Origin: Zingiber officinale
Taxonomy: Eukaryota > Streptophyta > Magnoliopsida > Zingiberales > Zingiberaceae
Direction: 5' to 3'
Assembly (NCBI RefSeq): GCF_018446385.1
Contig: NC_055987.1
Location: forward strand, 32,623,202-32,687,201
Length of the DNA: 64,000 bases
The notes under the pieces are model-generated. The model was given only the letters and a program-made list of their open reading frames with translations, was not told the DNA's origin and searched no databases. A program made the position numbers and the translations under genes. Of the stretch, positions 1 through 11,001 are shown in pieces. Positions within the stretch are counted from its first letter, which is position 1. Each line of letters starts with the position of its first letter.

Positions 1-1153
1 TAAGAGTCCTATACCTTCCTTTTTCTACACCATTCTGTTGGAGTGTACCAGGTGCAGTTAGTTTGAATTGAATCCCTACTTCTGATAAATGACTCCTAAA
101 TTCTCCCAAGAGGTACTTGCCACTACGATCTTACCGTAGTGTCTTGATACTTTTACATTGTCGTTTCTCCACATCAGCCTCGTATTCTTTGAACTAATCA
201 AAGCACTTAGACTTGCGGCACATCAAGTAAATATATCCGTATCTCAAATAGTTGTCTATAAAATAGATGAAATATTTGAAACAACCTCTTGTCTGGATGC
301 TCATAGGATCACACAAATCAGAATGAACCAATTCCAATATATCTTTGACTCCATACCCCTTAGACTTAAAAGCTTCTGGGTTATTTTTCCTTCCAAGTAA
401 GACTCGTAGGTTGGAAATATTTCCACTACTAATGAACCCAAAAGTTCATCAGCTACCAATGAATCCTACTCAAGTTAATATAACCTAGCCTTAGAAGCCA
501 AAGATATAATTGGTTCATTTTCGAAGGTTACTTTCTCTTAAAGTTAGAAGATGTGTTACTAATTTCCATTTGTTGCATCGTGAGAGTTATTGGATTTATA
601 AATTGCCAACCAACGTACCAGAACAGATAACTTCCCTCTTTTTCTTAATAACAACTTTGTTATTAAAAGAGGCAGAATATCAAGTTCTTTGAATAGTTTA
701 GAAATTGAAAACTAGTTCTTTCTAAACTTGGTGCGTAAAGACAATTACTCAAAAATCTATGTTTTATTTTTATCAAAAGATAAACATCTCCCACTGCAAC
801 AGCTACCATTTTTACAGTAGTGCCCATGTAGACAGTGTTTTAATTTTTATTTAGTTGCCGGGTTTCCTGGAACCCTGCAATGAATTGCGGACATGATTAA
901 TGGCATCTGTATCTACACCAGGTTCTGGTATATAACACCACTAAACATGTTTCAACTAATGAAATAAATACACTTATATTGTTCTTAGTTCTAAGAAGAC
1001 AGTTTACCTTAATGTCCAAGTCCTATTTCCAATCATTACACTTGGGATTACTAAGTCTTTCTTATAGTATGACTACTAGGGGATTGACAAACATTTTAAA
1101 TCCTAAGAATCACAAAAATACTTGGTCAAGATCAACTCCTTAAAAATCCCCAT

Positions 1154-1529
1154 GAATTTTGTATGCCACGATAGTGTGGACGTATACAAAATCGAAGAGG
1201 AGATTTTATTCATTAATTTTATTATCTCGTCAACTTTACTTTATGACGAATAAAATTAATAGTTGATCTGTCTTTGATCAAATATTTGGTCAAAAACTTT
1301 TGAATTTAAAAAAATATTGATTCCTCAAACAATATTATTTAAATTCATCAACACCTCAAACACCGTGAATTTTGCATGCCACGTTAGTGTGGACGTATAC
1401 AAATTCAACATTTGTAAAAGGAGGGTTTTACCCATTAACTATCTTGTCAACGTATCTTTATGACAAATAAAATTATCTCAAACACCGTTAATTTTGTATG
1501 CCACGTTAGTGTGGACGTATACAAAATCA
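1154..1529. repeat. Three spaced copies of a ~40-bp motif in a retroelement leader
   Basis: A nearly identical motif with the core gtgtggacgtatacaaa occurs at about 1154-1192, 1366-1407 and 1487-1529, each followed by an AT-rich stretch containing a variant of ttatctcgtcaac. The copies lie in the non-coding leader of the minus-strand Copia element. The role is unknown. Confidence 0.75.
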
Positions 1530-2486
1530 ATCATTTGTAAGAGGGGTTTTAACCCTTTAATTTTATTATCTTGTCAACCTAGTTTTATGACAAATTAATA
1601 GTTGGTTTCATTTGGTCACACAAATAATAGCAGTGACTCCGATGGGGAGGATACTATTAGCTGTGTCTAAGTGTATACCATTACTTGACACTAAGTCCAT
1701 TAATAAGATTATGCCCCTTTCGTTGGGGAAGATCACACGCTCTTAATTAACTTCCTATAGTCATCCAAAAATGGAAGTCTGTTCTAGTGATCCACAAACA
1801 AGCTCATCCGTTATGGAGGAAGACACTCAGAGCCAACGCGCAAGCTTGTTTGCATCACTTACAAACCAATAATGGAGACCATGGGATTTATTTAAAAATC
1901 CCTCTCCCACTTAGTTATTTATAAACGAGGAATTTTAACTATGCTAGCCTACTAACATGCACACACAGCACAATATAAAAGCAATAAATAGAAAATCTAA
2001 TTTTCAACTATTATGGCTTTTATCTCTAGTTGTCCTCCGTGTGTTGTCATCCCAAGCTGCTGCCATATTTGGCCACCGCCACCGGGTCTAGCTGTCGCAT
2101 CCATCTTGCTCCTAGTTCCGCTGCACCTCTGGTCCTTAGAAGGTTCCACGCTTTGCAAGATTCGATCCGCGACATAAATAGAATTTTACATTTTGATCCT
2201 ATATTCCATAAAAGGAATGTACATGTATCTAGATCAAAAATAAAATCCTAATAAAACTAAATACAGCTCCTGCTGTATTTTAATACAATCATGCACACAC
2301 AAATAAATGCCATTGACATGTCCAAGGGTCCAATCACACACATAATAAGTAAAAGCCATAATAGTTGGATCCTGCATCCACAAAGTTAGCACATCCTACT
2401 ATTAACCTGCCTAAATTATGTATGACATGTGCATAATTAACCTAATACCAAATACACAGAGGCAAAACCCTAACTCTGATACCAAT

Positions 2487-5060
2487 TGTTGGTTGCTACT
2501 CGGAAAACCTAGAGGTTCCACTGTACAAAAATTTTGTACAAAGGTCTGAACCTTTTCCTAGCTACCATGTGTTCTTTTAAATTAAATATTGGATCGCCTG
2601 CGGAACTTAACACGTTTGATCCAAAACTTAATCTATTTGTTCTTTTAGGTTTTGACTTGGATCTCCTGCGGAACTTAACACGTTCGACCCAAGTCACCTT
2701 AAGTTATTAATTCCATTAAATATTAATTTCCATAATTGGTTCCCAGTACTGACGTGGCGAGGCACATGGCCTTCTTGGATATGGGAGCAACCACCACCGA
2801 CTAGACAAAACCTTTTATAGAAAGCTAATATTTAATTTCCTAAAATAATTTTAGGTTAACCGAAAAGAACAATCAAATCACAAGGAAAAGAAAAACAAAA
2901 GAACACTATATCGAAAACAAATTTGAAACACTAAAATCGTATGCCTCTTTTATTTGGTATTATTTCCAAAAATAACTAGTATGATGCGGAAAGGAAAAAT
3001 ACTAGTCATACCTTTTAGAAAGACCTTTTGATCTTCTATCGTATTCCTCTTCTAACCTCGGACGTTGTGTGGGCAACGATCTTCCGAGATGAGAACCACC
3101 AAGCACCTTCTTCTTCCTTGCAAGTTTCGGCCATCAAAACTTCTTCTAGGATGAAGAGGTTCGGCAACTACCACCATGCTCCAAGGGATGCTAGAAACAA
3201 AGCTTTCTTTCTCTCCTTCTTCTTCTTCTTCTCTAAACTTGATCCGGCCACCATATGAGTCTCCACAAGAAGGATGAGGTTCAGCCATCAAAGAGAAGAA
3301 AAGAGGAGAGGATGGCCGGCCACACCAAGGAAGAAAAAGAGAGAGGAAAAATAATAGAGTTGTTCACCATGAAGGCACCTCTACCCTCTCTTTTATAATC
3401 CTTGGCCTTGGCAAATAAGGAAATTTAAATAAAAATTTCCTTAATTCTTTTGCCATTGATAAGGAAAATTTATTTAATTAAAAATAATTTTTTTCTCATC
3501 AACAATGTGGCCGACCACTTTAAACCAAGCAAAGGAAATTTAATTCAATCAAGAATTAAAACTTTCCTAATTTGTTTCCGGAAATTTTATAAAAAATTTT
3601 TCTAAAATTTTTCCCTTCATGATGGTCAATAAAAAGGAAATTTTATAAATTAAAATATTTCTTTTAAACATGTGGATTAAAAAGAAAGTTATCTTTAAAA
3701 ATTAAAATCTCTTCCAATCTACAAATAAGGAAAGATATCTAATCTTTTCTTAATCTTTGTAGAAGCTTTATAAAAGAGATATTTAATTTTTAAACTCTCT
3801 TTTAAATCATGAACATGATTAAAAGGAAAGTTTTTACCAAAATTAAAATCAACCTTTTAATCTACAAATAAGGAAAGAGATTTAACTCTTCTCTTAATCT
3901 TTTGTAGAATCTTATAAAAGGAAAGATTTAAATTTTTAAACTCTCTTTTAAATCATGTTATCCACATAAGAAAAATTTAAAAAAAAAAATCCTTTTTATT
4001 TTAATAGGGCCGGCCACATGAATTCACCCATGAACATACCCATGGCCGGCCCTAGCTTGGTCTCCAAGCTAGCTTGGTCTCCAAGCTAGCTTGGCCGACC
4101 CCTATAGGATGGGTAAGAAGGTGGGTATAGGTGGGTATAGTACTCTATAATTAAGAGGCTACGATAGGGACCGAGAGGAGGAATTGGTTTTGGTCTCCCG
4201 ATAAAATTAAGCATCCCGTGTTCGCCCCGAACACACAACTTAATTTTATCAATAATAATTCATTCCACTAGAGAATTATTATTGAACTACCGCACCAATC
4301 CCAAATTACATTTTGGGCTCCTTCTTATTATGAGTGTGTTAGTCTCCCTGTGTTTAAGATAACAAATATCCACTAATTAAGTAAGTTACTGACAATTCAC
4401 TTAATTAATATCTAGCTCCAAGAGTAGTACCACTCAACTTCATCATCATGTCGGACTAAGTCCACCTGCAGGGTTTAACATGACAATCCTTATGAGCTCC
4501 TCTTGGGGACATTCTCAACCTAGATTACTAGGACACAGTTTCCTTCTATAATCAACAACACACACTATAAGTGATATCACTTCCCAACTTATCGGGCTTA
4601 TTGATTCATCGAACTAAATCTCACCCATTGATAAATTAAAGAAATAAATATCAAATATATGTGCTTGTTATTATATTAGGATTAAGAGCACACACTTCCA
4701 TAATAACTGACGTCTTTGTTCCTTCATAAAGTCAGTATAAAAGGAACGACCTCAAATGGTCCTACTCAATACACTCTAAGTGTACTAGTGTAATTATATA
4801 GTTAAGATAAACTAATATCTAATTACACTACGACCTTCCAATGGTTTGCTCCTTTCCATCTTGGTCGTGAGCTACTGTTTATAATTTATAAGGAACAAAT
4901 AACATGATCTTCTGTGTGTGACACCACACACCATGTTATCTAGAATATAAATTAATTGAGCAACTACATTTATCATAAATGTAGACATTTGACCAATGTG
5001 ATTCTTTTTTCTAGATAAATATTTATACCAAAAGCTAGGCTTTTAGTATACACTCTAACA
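2487..5060 (-). repeat. Long LTR (2574 bp) of the minus-strand Copia element
   Basis: The LTR is bounded by TG...CA type ends (tgttggttgc at 2487 and ctctaaca at 5060) and lies next to the tRNA-Met primer site. On the minus strand a TATAAAAG box is visible near 3391-3398, a plausible LTR promoter. The outer part (about 4100-5060) is clearly similar to the plus-strand LTR at 58522-58859 and 62953-63560, so both belong to one family or to close relatives. Confidence 0.8.
4052..4100. repeat. 17-bp tandem repeat in the LTR
   Basis: The unit ctagcttggtctccaag is repeated almost three times in a row inside the long Copia LTR. Confidence 0.8.
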
Positions 5061-8000
5061 GTCACATCGGATTATAATATCCTTACAGACATAATGTCAT
5101 ATTATGGCTCAGATACGGTTCAAGTAGGTGATGACTCAGGTTTACAAATTGCTAATCTTGGAAACACATATATTCATTTATCTAATCGAACTTTTCACAT
5201 GCGCAATATCTTTCATGTTCCATCTATCACTAAAAATTTACTTTCTACCCGTCAGTTTTGTCTTGATAACAATGTCATTTTTGAGTTTCATCATAATCAT
5301 TATCTTATAAAAGATAAAGGAACAACTGCTATTGTGTTTCATGGGAGAATCAAAAATGACCTCTACTATCTTCAAAGTTCTTCAATCAAAGCTTTTGTTG
5401 GTGAACGCACAAATAAACCAGCTTGGCATGCTCTACTTGGTCATCCTTCTCTTTATATTGTCGAGTCAATCATCAATAGGTATGATTTACCTACTTCCAT
5501 TGCCTCCTCTCCATCTCATTCATGTAGGGCCTGCATGGAATCTAAAAGTCATAAGCTACCTTTCTATTCATCCGATTATGTTTCTAATTTCCCACTTGAA
5601 TTAATTCATTCTGATGTTTGGGGCCCTGCACCTGTTTTATCTAACCAAGGTTTCCAATATTATGTTACTTTTATTGATCATTTTAGTAAATATACTTGGC
5701 TCTATCCTATGAAAAGAAAATCTATTTTATTGGATATATTCTGTAAATTTCAAAATCAAGTTGAACGATATTTTAATCGTAAAATACTTTCTTTTCATTC
5801 TAATTGGGGAGGTGAATATCAAGCTCTCCATCGTCATCTTGTCTCTTGTGGAATTGTTCATCGAGTCTCTTGTCCTCACACTCGAGAACAAAATGGCTCT
5901 GCTGAGAGAAAACATAGACACATAGTCGAAACTGTCTTATCTCTTCTTCATCATGCATCAGTTCCATGTAAATTTTGGGATGAAGCTGTTACCACTGCTG
6001 TATATCTCATAAATCGACTCCCTACTCCATTGCTCAATCATAAATGTCCTTTTGAAACACTTTATAATCAAACTCCTAATTACACTTTCCTTCGAATTTT
6101 TGGTTGTGCATGTTATCCATGGTTACGCCCCTACTCTAAACACAAACTTGACTCTCATTCACTACAATGTGTTTTCCTTGGTTACAGCAATTTGCACCAT
6201 GGTTATCGTTGCTTACATATACCAATAGGTCGAATTTATATTTCACGACATGTTACTTTTGATGAGACTCTATTCCCTTTTTCAGTATCTTCTTCGATCT
6301 CTCCTCCAGATACAGGTGGCACCTTCTTAATACCACCTAATATTGTCAGAAATGATGACATCCTAGGTCCTGCTCCGCTCTCTAATAACTCCCCTATACC
6401 ATCAGAATCACCTCAGGATGCTGCTCCAATCTTGGAAGCCTCGCCGGTCGAAGATAATATGCTCTTTAGTTCTGAATCCTCGGATAGTGCAAGTCCGTCA
6501 TCTACATCACCATGTCAGCCTAATTCCTCATCACCATCAACAAGTAATTCAGATGATAATGCTCCTCGTCGTATGCTTCCCATTAGTGACATTTATGAAC
6601 GTTGCCCACCAAATGCGACTCGATATCATCTTCCACGGGCTCTAGTGGTTTCTTCAAAATCAATTGAACCTACTTGTTTTACGCAAGCAAACAAGGATCC
6701 AAATTGGCGTAGTGCAATGGCTACAAAATTTGATGCACTTCTTCGTAATGGAACATGAAGTCTAGTTCCACGCACTTCCTCAATGAATGTTGTGGGCTCT
6801 AAATGGGTATTCCGTCTTAAGTATCGAGCTGATGGCTCTCTTGAATGATACAAACCTCGACTTGTAGCCAAAGGTTTTAGTCAGCAACCAGGTATTGACT
6901 TCAATGACACTTTTAGTCCAGTTATCAAGATTACATCTGTCAGACTATTATTATCGATAGCTGTTAGTTCCAATTGGCCTGTACGTCAATTAAACATCTC
7001 AAATACGTTTCTCCATGGTCATCTTGAGGAAATTGTATTTATGGAGCAACCACCTGGGTTCATTTATCCACAATTTCCATCTCATGTTTGATAACTTAAG
7101 AAATCCTTATATGGTTTTCGACAAGCTCCTCGTGCATGGTTTCATCGACTATCCAATTAGTTACAATCTCAAGGATTTTCTGGATCAAAGACTGACTCGT
7201 CTCTATTTCACAAATATAATGATGGGTCTATGATATTTTTTCTTATTTATGTGGATGACATCCTGATAATCGGTAATGATTACAAGGGCATCATAACTTT
7301 ATTAAGTCTTCCCAATCAAGAATTTTCTACCCGAGATTTGGGCATTGCTCGTTTTTTTTCTTGGTATTGAGCTTATTCCACATAAGGATGACTATCTTCT
7401 CTCTCAGAGCAAATACATTACTAGACTTCTTCAAAGAGCCAAAATGGATAAAGCACGTCCGGTCTCTACACCAATTGCTATAAACAACTCTCCATCTTCA
7501 TCCTCTCCTGCTCTATCTGATCTACAGATTTATCGAAGTATTGTTGGAGCCTTACAATATGTCACTATCACACGCCCTAATATTACTTTTGCAGTAAATC
7601 GTGCTTGTCAATTCATGCATGCTCCAACTGAACAAAATTGTGATAATGTAAAAAGAATATTTCGCTATCTCAAAGGTACTATTCTACATGGTCTTCTTTT
7701 ATATCGTCAATCGTCTCGAGATTTACATGTCTATAGTGATGCGGATTGGGCAAGTTCTCCTGAAGATAGACGCTCTACTAGTGGATATGCAATATTTCTT
7801 GGACGAAATCTTATCTCATGAAATTCGAAGAAGCAACCTACGGTATCTCGTTCAAGTACTGAAGCAGAATATAAAGCTATAGCAAATACAACGTCTGAAA
7901 TTATTTGACTTCAATCACTTCTCTCTGAACTTCATCTTGCATCTAATATTGCACCAAAAATTTGGTGTGACAATATTGGAGCAACATATCTCACAGCAAA

Positions 8001-8211
8001 TCTAATCTTTCATGCTCGTACAAAACATGTGGAGATTGATTTTCATTTTGTTCGTGAACGTGTGACAACTCAACAATTATCCGTCTCTTATATTTCTGCT
8101 GAGGATCAAATTGCTGATATCTTTACTAAGCCATTATCCAGACAACGTTTCAACAAGTTAGCAACCAAACTCAACGTCCAAGATCTCTCGTTAAGTTTGT
8201 TGGGGGGGGGG

Positions 8212-8699
8212 GTAAAAGAGATAAAAGAGAATTACCAGAATTGACCGGATCAAATCATCAAATCAAATCAAATTAGTTTTAGAATTATTCTAATAATTAT
8301 GTTATAATTATTAGAATAATTCTCAAAATAATTTTTAGAATTATTCTGTTATTTATTAATTGATTAATTGACCGAGTACTTATTTGAAAAAAAGATAGAT
8401 CCGCTACCTTAGCGGCCCCCCTAGTGCCGGCCCCACGGATATAGAGGGAGGTTCATGCAGGTACACAGGCCATAGGCGCATGGCGGGGTAAACCCCAGGT
8501 TGTCAGTTCCTGAGAATCGACCCCTAGCTATTACGCCAGAGATACCATGCGCGCGCCCACCGTCTGCGCTACGCCCTGGGGGCCCGAGTACTTGTTTAAA
8601 CCCTATATATTATATTGTCTTGAGGGCAAGTATCAACAAAAATAATAAGATTAATTATTACTCTCCTATTTTATCTTTTTTCTATTCTTCTTTTAACAT
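8212..8699 (+). repeat. 3' LTR of the plus-strand Copia element, with nested SINE
   Basis: The LTR starts directly after the poly-G tract (…gtaaaagag) and ends with cttttaaca, imperfect inverted ends. A TATA-like run tatatatta is present near 8602. Without the SINE the LTR would be about 280 bp. Boundaries are good to within a few bases. Confidence 0.6.
8389..8584 (-). mobile_element. tRNA-derived SINE (Au-like), with target site duplication
   Basis: On the minus strand the 196-bp unit begins with a tRNA-like head holding a box A (TAGCGCAGACGG) and a box B (GGGTCGATTCT) about 45 bp apart. It continues into a GC-rich body and ends in a short T run, as Au-type SINEs do. It is flanked by a 16-bp target duplication with two mismatches: cgagtacttatttgaa at 8373-8388 and cgagtacttgtttaaa at 8585-8600. 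It sits in a Copia LTR. Assignment to the Au family is from the general plan (pol III boxes plus T tail), not from an alignment. Confidence 0.8.
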
Positions 8700-9319
8700 T
8701 TTATACACTGGCCACTTTGATAGACCTGCGATGAGATCGGTTGTACTTAAAAGTTAAAAATACAACTTGTTTGCCTCCAAAAAAAAATTCAACAAACTCC
8801 CCAAATCAATCTAAATAACTTGGTTGAAATTTTAAAGTAACAGAATTTTCTCAATTAAACCCTGTTTCACCTTGTCACTGGAATACTTAGTTATTTGTTG
8901 TTCCACTAATGAATTTGGGAGAAATTACAAATAGGGAATTGTGATCAAGAATTTAATATATCATATGATCCATTGTGATCCAGTGAAATTGAGGGTAAGC
9001 TTGTTAGATGTAGTGAATGTAAGGCATTTGAATAGGTGGGAATATCTCTTAGTCTTTGCAGCCTTAAGGTCTTCATAAACTTTTAATCTTTAGCTGATTT
9101 GTTTGAGAGCATAATTGTTTGAGTGGTTTTAGGTGTCATTAGGCAATTGGAAATATCAATTACAAGGAAGTTAAATTGATCCGACTGCTGAATAGTTTTC
9201 TTTCCAGTGGGGTCTTAGATATAAACAAGCTTCTCTGTAGTGAATCATTACTGGTTTTGCATTTATTATTGACATCAGTGGACCACCTGAGCTGATCTCA
9301 TGTTCTTTAATCATCGCAG
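8700..9319 (+). other. Likely LSM2 intron sequence
   Basis: This is AT-rich sequence with no recognisable gene. It ends in a splice acceptor (atcgcag) directly before the LSM2 terminal exon. None of the upstream LSM2 exons can be found here, so it is read as the 3' part of an intron. Confidence 0.5.
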
Positions 9320-9442
9320 CTATCAGTTCGTAACTGTTTTATAAGGGGATCAGTGGTACGATATGCCGAACTCCCCCCTGATGGTGTAGACGTCGACATC
9401 CTCCATGATGCAACAAGGAGAGAAGCCCGTGGAAGCAGCTGA
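9320..9442 (+). CDS. LSM2: LSM2 (U6 snRNA-associated Sm-like protein), terminal exon only
   Basis: The exon encodes 40 residues and a TGA stop. It starts LSVRNCFIRGSVVRY, continues PPDGVDVDILHDATRREARG and ends in SS. This is the highly conserved C-terminal half of the second Sm motif and tail of LSM2, a subunit of the LSM1-7 mRNA-decay ring and of the LSM2-8 ring that binds the 3' end of U6 snRNA. The exon opens in phase 0 after a good acceptor. The usual LSM2 protein is about 93 residues, so the first ~55 are missing here. No upstream exon was seen between 8700 and 9319, and everything left of that is retroelement. Either the intron holds the nested elements and the 5' exons are outside the window, or this is a severed relic. 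The exon itself shows no damage. Confidence 0.85.
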   Translation, partial: LSVRNCFIRGSVVRYAELPPDGVDVDILHDATRREARGSS

Positions 9443-10395
9443 TTCTATAGCTAGGAATTTTCAAATAGCACTTTCGTTGCTGGCCTTGGATTTTTTTTTT
9501 GTCGACTCTTGCCACTTATGCAAATACAAATTAGTTCTCATGTTTGCACCACATTATACTGTGAAATAGTCTGAAACTGCTCTCGGTTTCAGGATTCAAC
9601 GTTTTCATTATTCAGCCAGTTTTTTGTCTACTGGAATAAGACCAGAAGGTGTTGATTTTTCTTGCGATCACTGCAGAATGATTTTGAGGGGTACACAATA
9701 TTTAGAACATAGAAATTCTGGCTAAATTTTGCCAACCGTTAGGGGACTTGTTGGATGAACAGGCGTTTCGCTAAATTAACAAAAGGGGCGATCTCAAAAA
9801 AAAAAAAAAAATGTATTATAAAATTATTATACGTAAAATATGATTATAATGAAAATTATTTTATCTAGATTGAAATTATAAAATATAATATTATTATATT
9901 AAAAATATTCTTTTGATTAAAATTATTTTTAACTCTATTAATATTATAAAAGAAGCATTATTTTATTACATTAAAATTATTTAAATTTAATTAAAATCAT
10001 TTAGATCAATCAAAATCATTCTAAATTTAAATAATTTAAATTAAATTGTTAAAAAATAATTTAATATAATAATGTTATATATATTTGTTTTATTAAAATA
10101 TTATTGTAATAAAAGTGACACTCATATTTGAAATTCTTTCTTTTATTTTTTTATAAAAGAAACACTTTATTTTTATAAATTAATCATATTTTATTATTTT
10201 CAAAATTATTTAATCTTGGTAAATTAGTCCCAAAATCAAAGTTTTCAATTTAAAGAGCGGGAAAATGAATTATTTGGTATTCTCAGTCGAGATGAACTCA
10301 TAAACCCGCGAACTGGCCTATAAAATAACAAACAGACAAACTAAAATCGCTAATTAAACAAACAACCGACGAAGGAAGAAACGATCGAGCGCGCG
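9443..10395. other. Intergenic, LSM2 3' region then AT-rich upstream region of Agenet gene 1
   Basis: About 9443-9780 probably holds the LSM2 3' UTR and downstream sequence. From about 9795 to 10240 the sequence is extremely AT-rich with many short attatt/aattat words and no coding signal. No typical core promoter stands out before the start at 10396. Confidence 0.5.
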
Positions 10396-11001
10396 ATGGC
10401 GGCGGCGAACATGAAGATGAAGATGCAGCTGAGGAAGGGGAGCGAGGTTGAGGTCCAGCGGTGGGACGGCGACTCCTACTCCTGGCTCTCCGGCGACGTC
10501 GTCTCCGGCAACGGCCGCACCTACCTCGTCCGCATCCACGGGGCAACTACGTCCCAGGCCGCGGTACTCGAGCGAGTCGCCCGAAAGTTTATTAGGCCGA
10601 CGCCGGTCCCGGTTGGCCTCCGCGCCCTCTACTCCTGGAGCACCGGCGACGAGGTGGAGGCGTTCGTGGACCACGCCTGGTGCCCGGCGGTGGTTACCGC
10701 CGTCGGCTACGGGAAGGTCGTTGTCTACCTTCACGGGAAGATGAAGAAAATCAGAGTCCGCACGTGCGAGCTTCGGCTGAGGAGGCAGTGGGACGGCAAT
10801 CAGTGGACGCTTCTCGATAAGGTAAATCAATCACATATAGATTCTCAATCAATTAACGCTCTGTTTTTTTTTTGTTTGTGATCATTATTAAGATTTATGA
10901 TTCGATATGTATCTCACATGTTTATCGCGCAGAAACCAAGGGAGGCGATTATTTCCCGTGAATTCCCGGCGGCGGCTGATTCACATAACGTTGCCGGCTA
11001 G
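10396..11001 (+). CDS. Agenet (Tudor-like) domain protein, copy 1, two exons
   Basis: Exon 1 is 10396-10821 (142 codons) with donor AAG|gtaaat. Exon 2 is 10933-11001, after acceptor gcgcag, giving a 164-residue protein. Two Agenet-like repeats are visible: residues about 10-70 (KGSEVEVQRWDG...YLVRIHGA...FIRP) and about 75-140 (LRALYSWSTGDEVEAFVDHAW...VVTAVGYGKVVVYL...LRLRRQW). This is the plant Agenet double-Tudor plan, which in known relatives binds histone tails or acts in chromatin and RNA processes. The substrate here is unknown. The first ATG after an in-frame GC-rich leader was chosen because it precedes a conserved KMKMxLxKGSxVEVQRWDG block shared with copy 2. Copy 2 (43118-43796) is a close relative on the same strand. 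In copy 1 exon 2 stops at TAG where copy 2 reads on for 33 more residues, although the following DNA is still similar. Exon 1 is GC-rich, unlike its surroundings. Confidence 0.85.

Larger units (their letters stand above)
1..5060 (-). mobile_element. Copia LTR retrotransposon, minus strand, partial and broken
   Basis: Reading the minus strand, about 720 down to 1 carries a pre-integrase zinc region and an integrase core of the Tnt1-like Copia type, recognisable by words such as YGYIYLM and the APGTxQQNGV motif. The stretch 720-2480 is a non-coding leader without a recognisable gag. A primer binding site complementary to initiator tRNA-Met (TGGTATCAGAG on the minus strand) sits at about 2474-2486, directly beside the LTR at 2487-5060. 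The element continues off the left edge, so its other LTR cannot be seen. It is broken, with several interruptions in the visible pol part. Its right edge at 5060 abuts Copia pol sequence of opposite orientation, so it inserted into that element. Confidence 0.85.
5061..8699 (+). mobile_element. Copia LTR retrotransposon, plus strand, 5' part missing, broken
   Basis: The region encodes, in order, the C-terminal part of a protease domain (from 5061), the pre-integrase zinc region (about 5420-5570, HxxC type with CRACMESK), the integrase core (about 5590-5930), reverse transcriptase (about 6760-7400) and RNase H (about 7700-8130, DADWASSPEDRRSTSG). The style is that of RE1/Retrofit-like Copia pol. 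A G-rich polypurine tract at about 8200-8212 is followed by a 3' LTR ending at cttttaaca near 8699. The 5' LTR, gag and the start of protease are absent because the minus-strand Copia element ends at 5060. The element is a fossil with roughly half a dozen interruptions, and its LTR also received a SINE. Confidence 0.88.

Noticed and set aside
8389-8584. Possible tRNA gene from box A and box B
   Set aside because: It does not fold as a cloverleaf and has a long non-tRNA body and a target duplication, so it is a SINE.
10298-10830. Minus-strand and second-frame reading frames over Agenet exon 1
   Set aside because: They are shadows caused by the GC-rich codon use of the true frame; the same shadows occur at the second Agenet gene.
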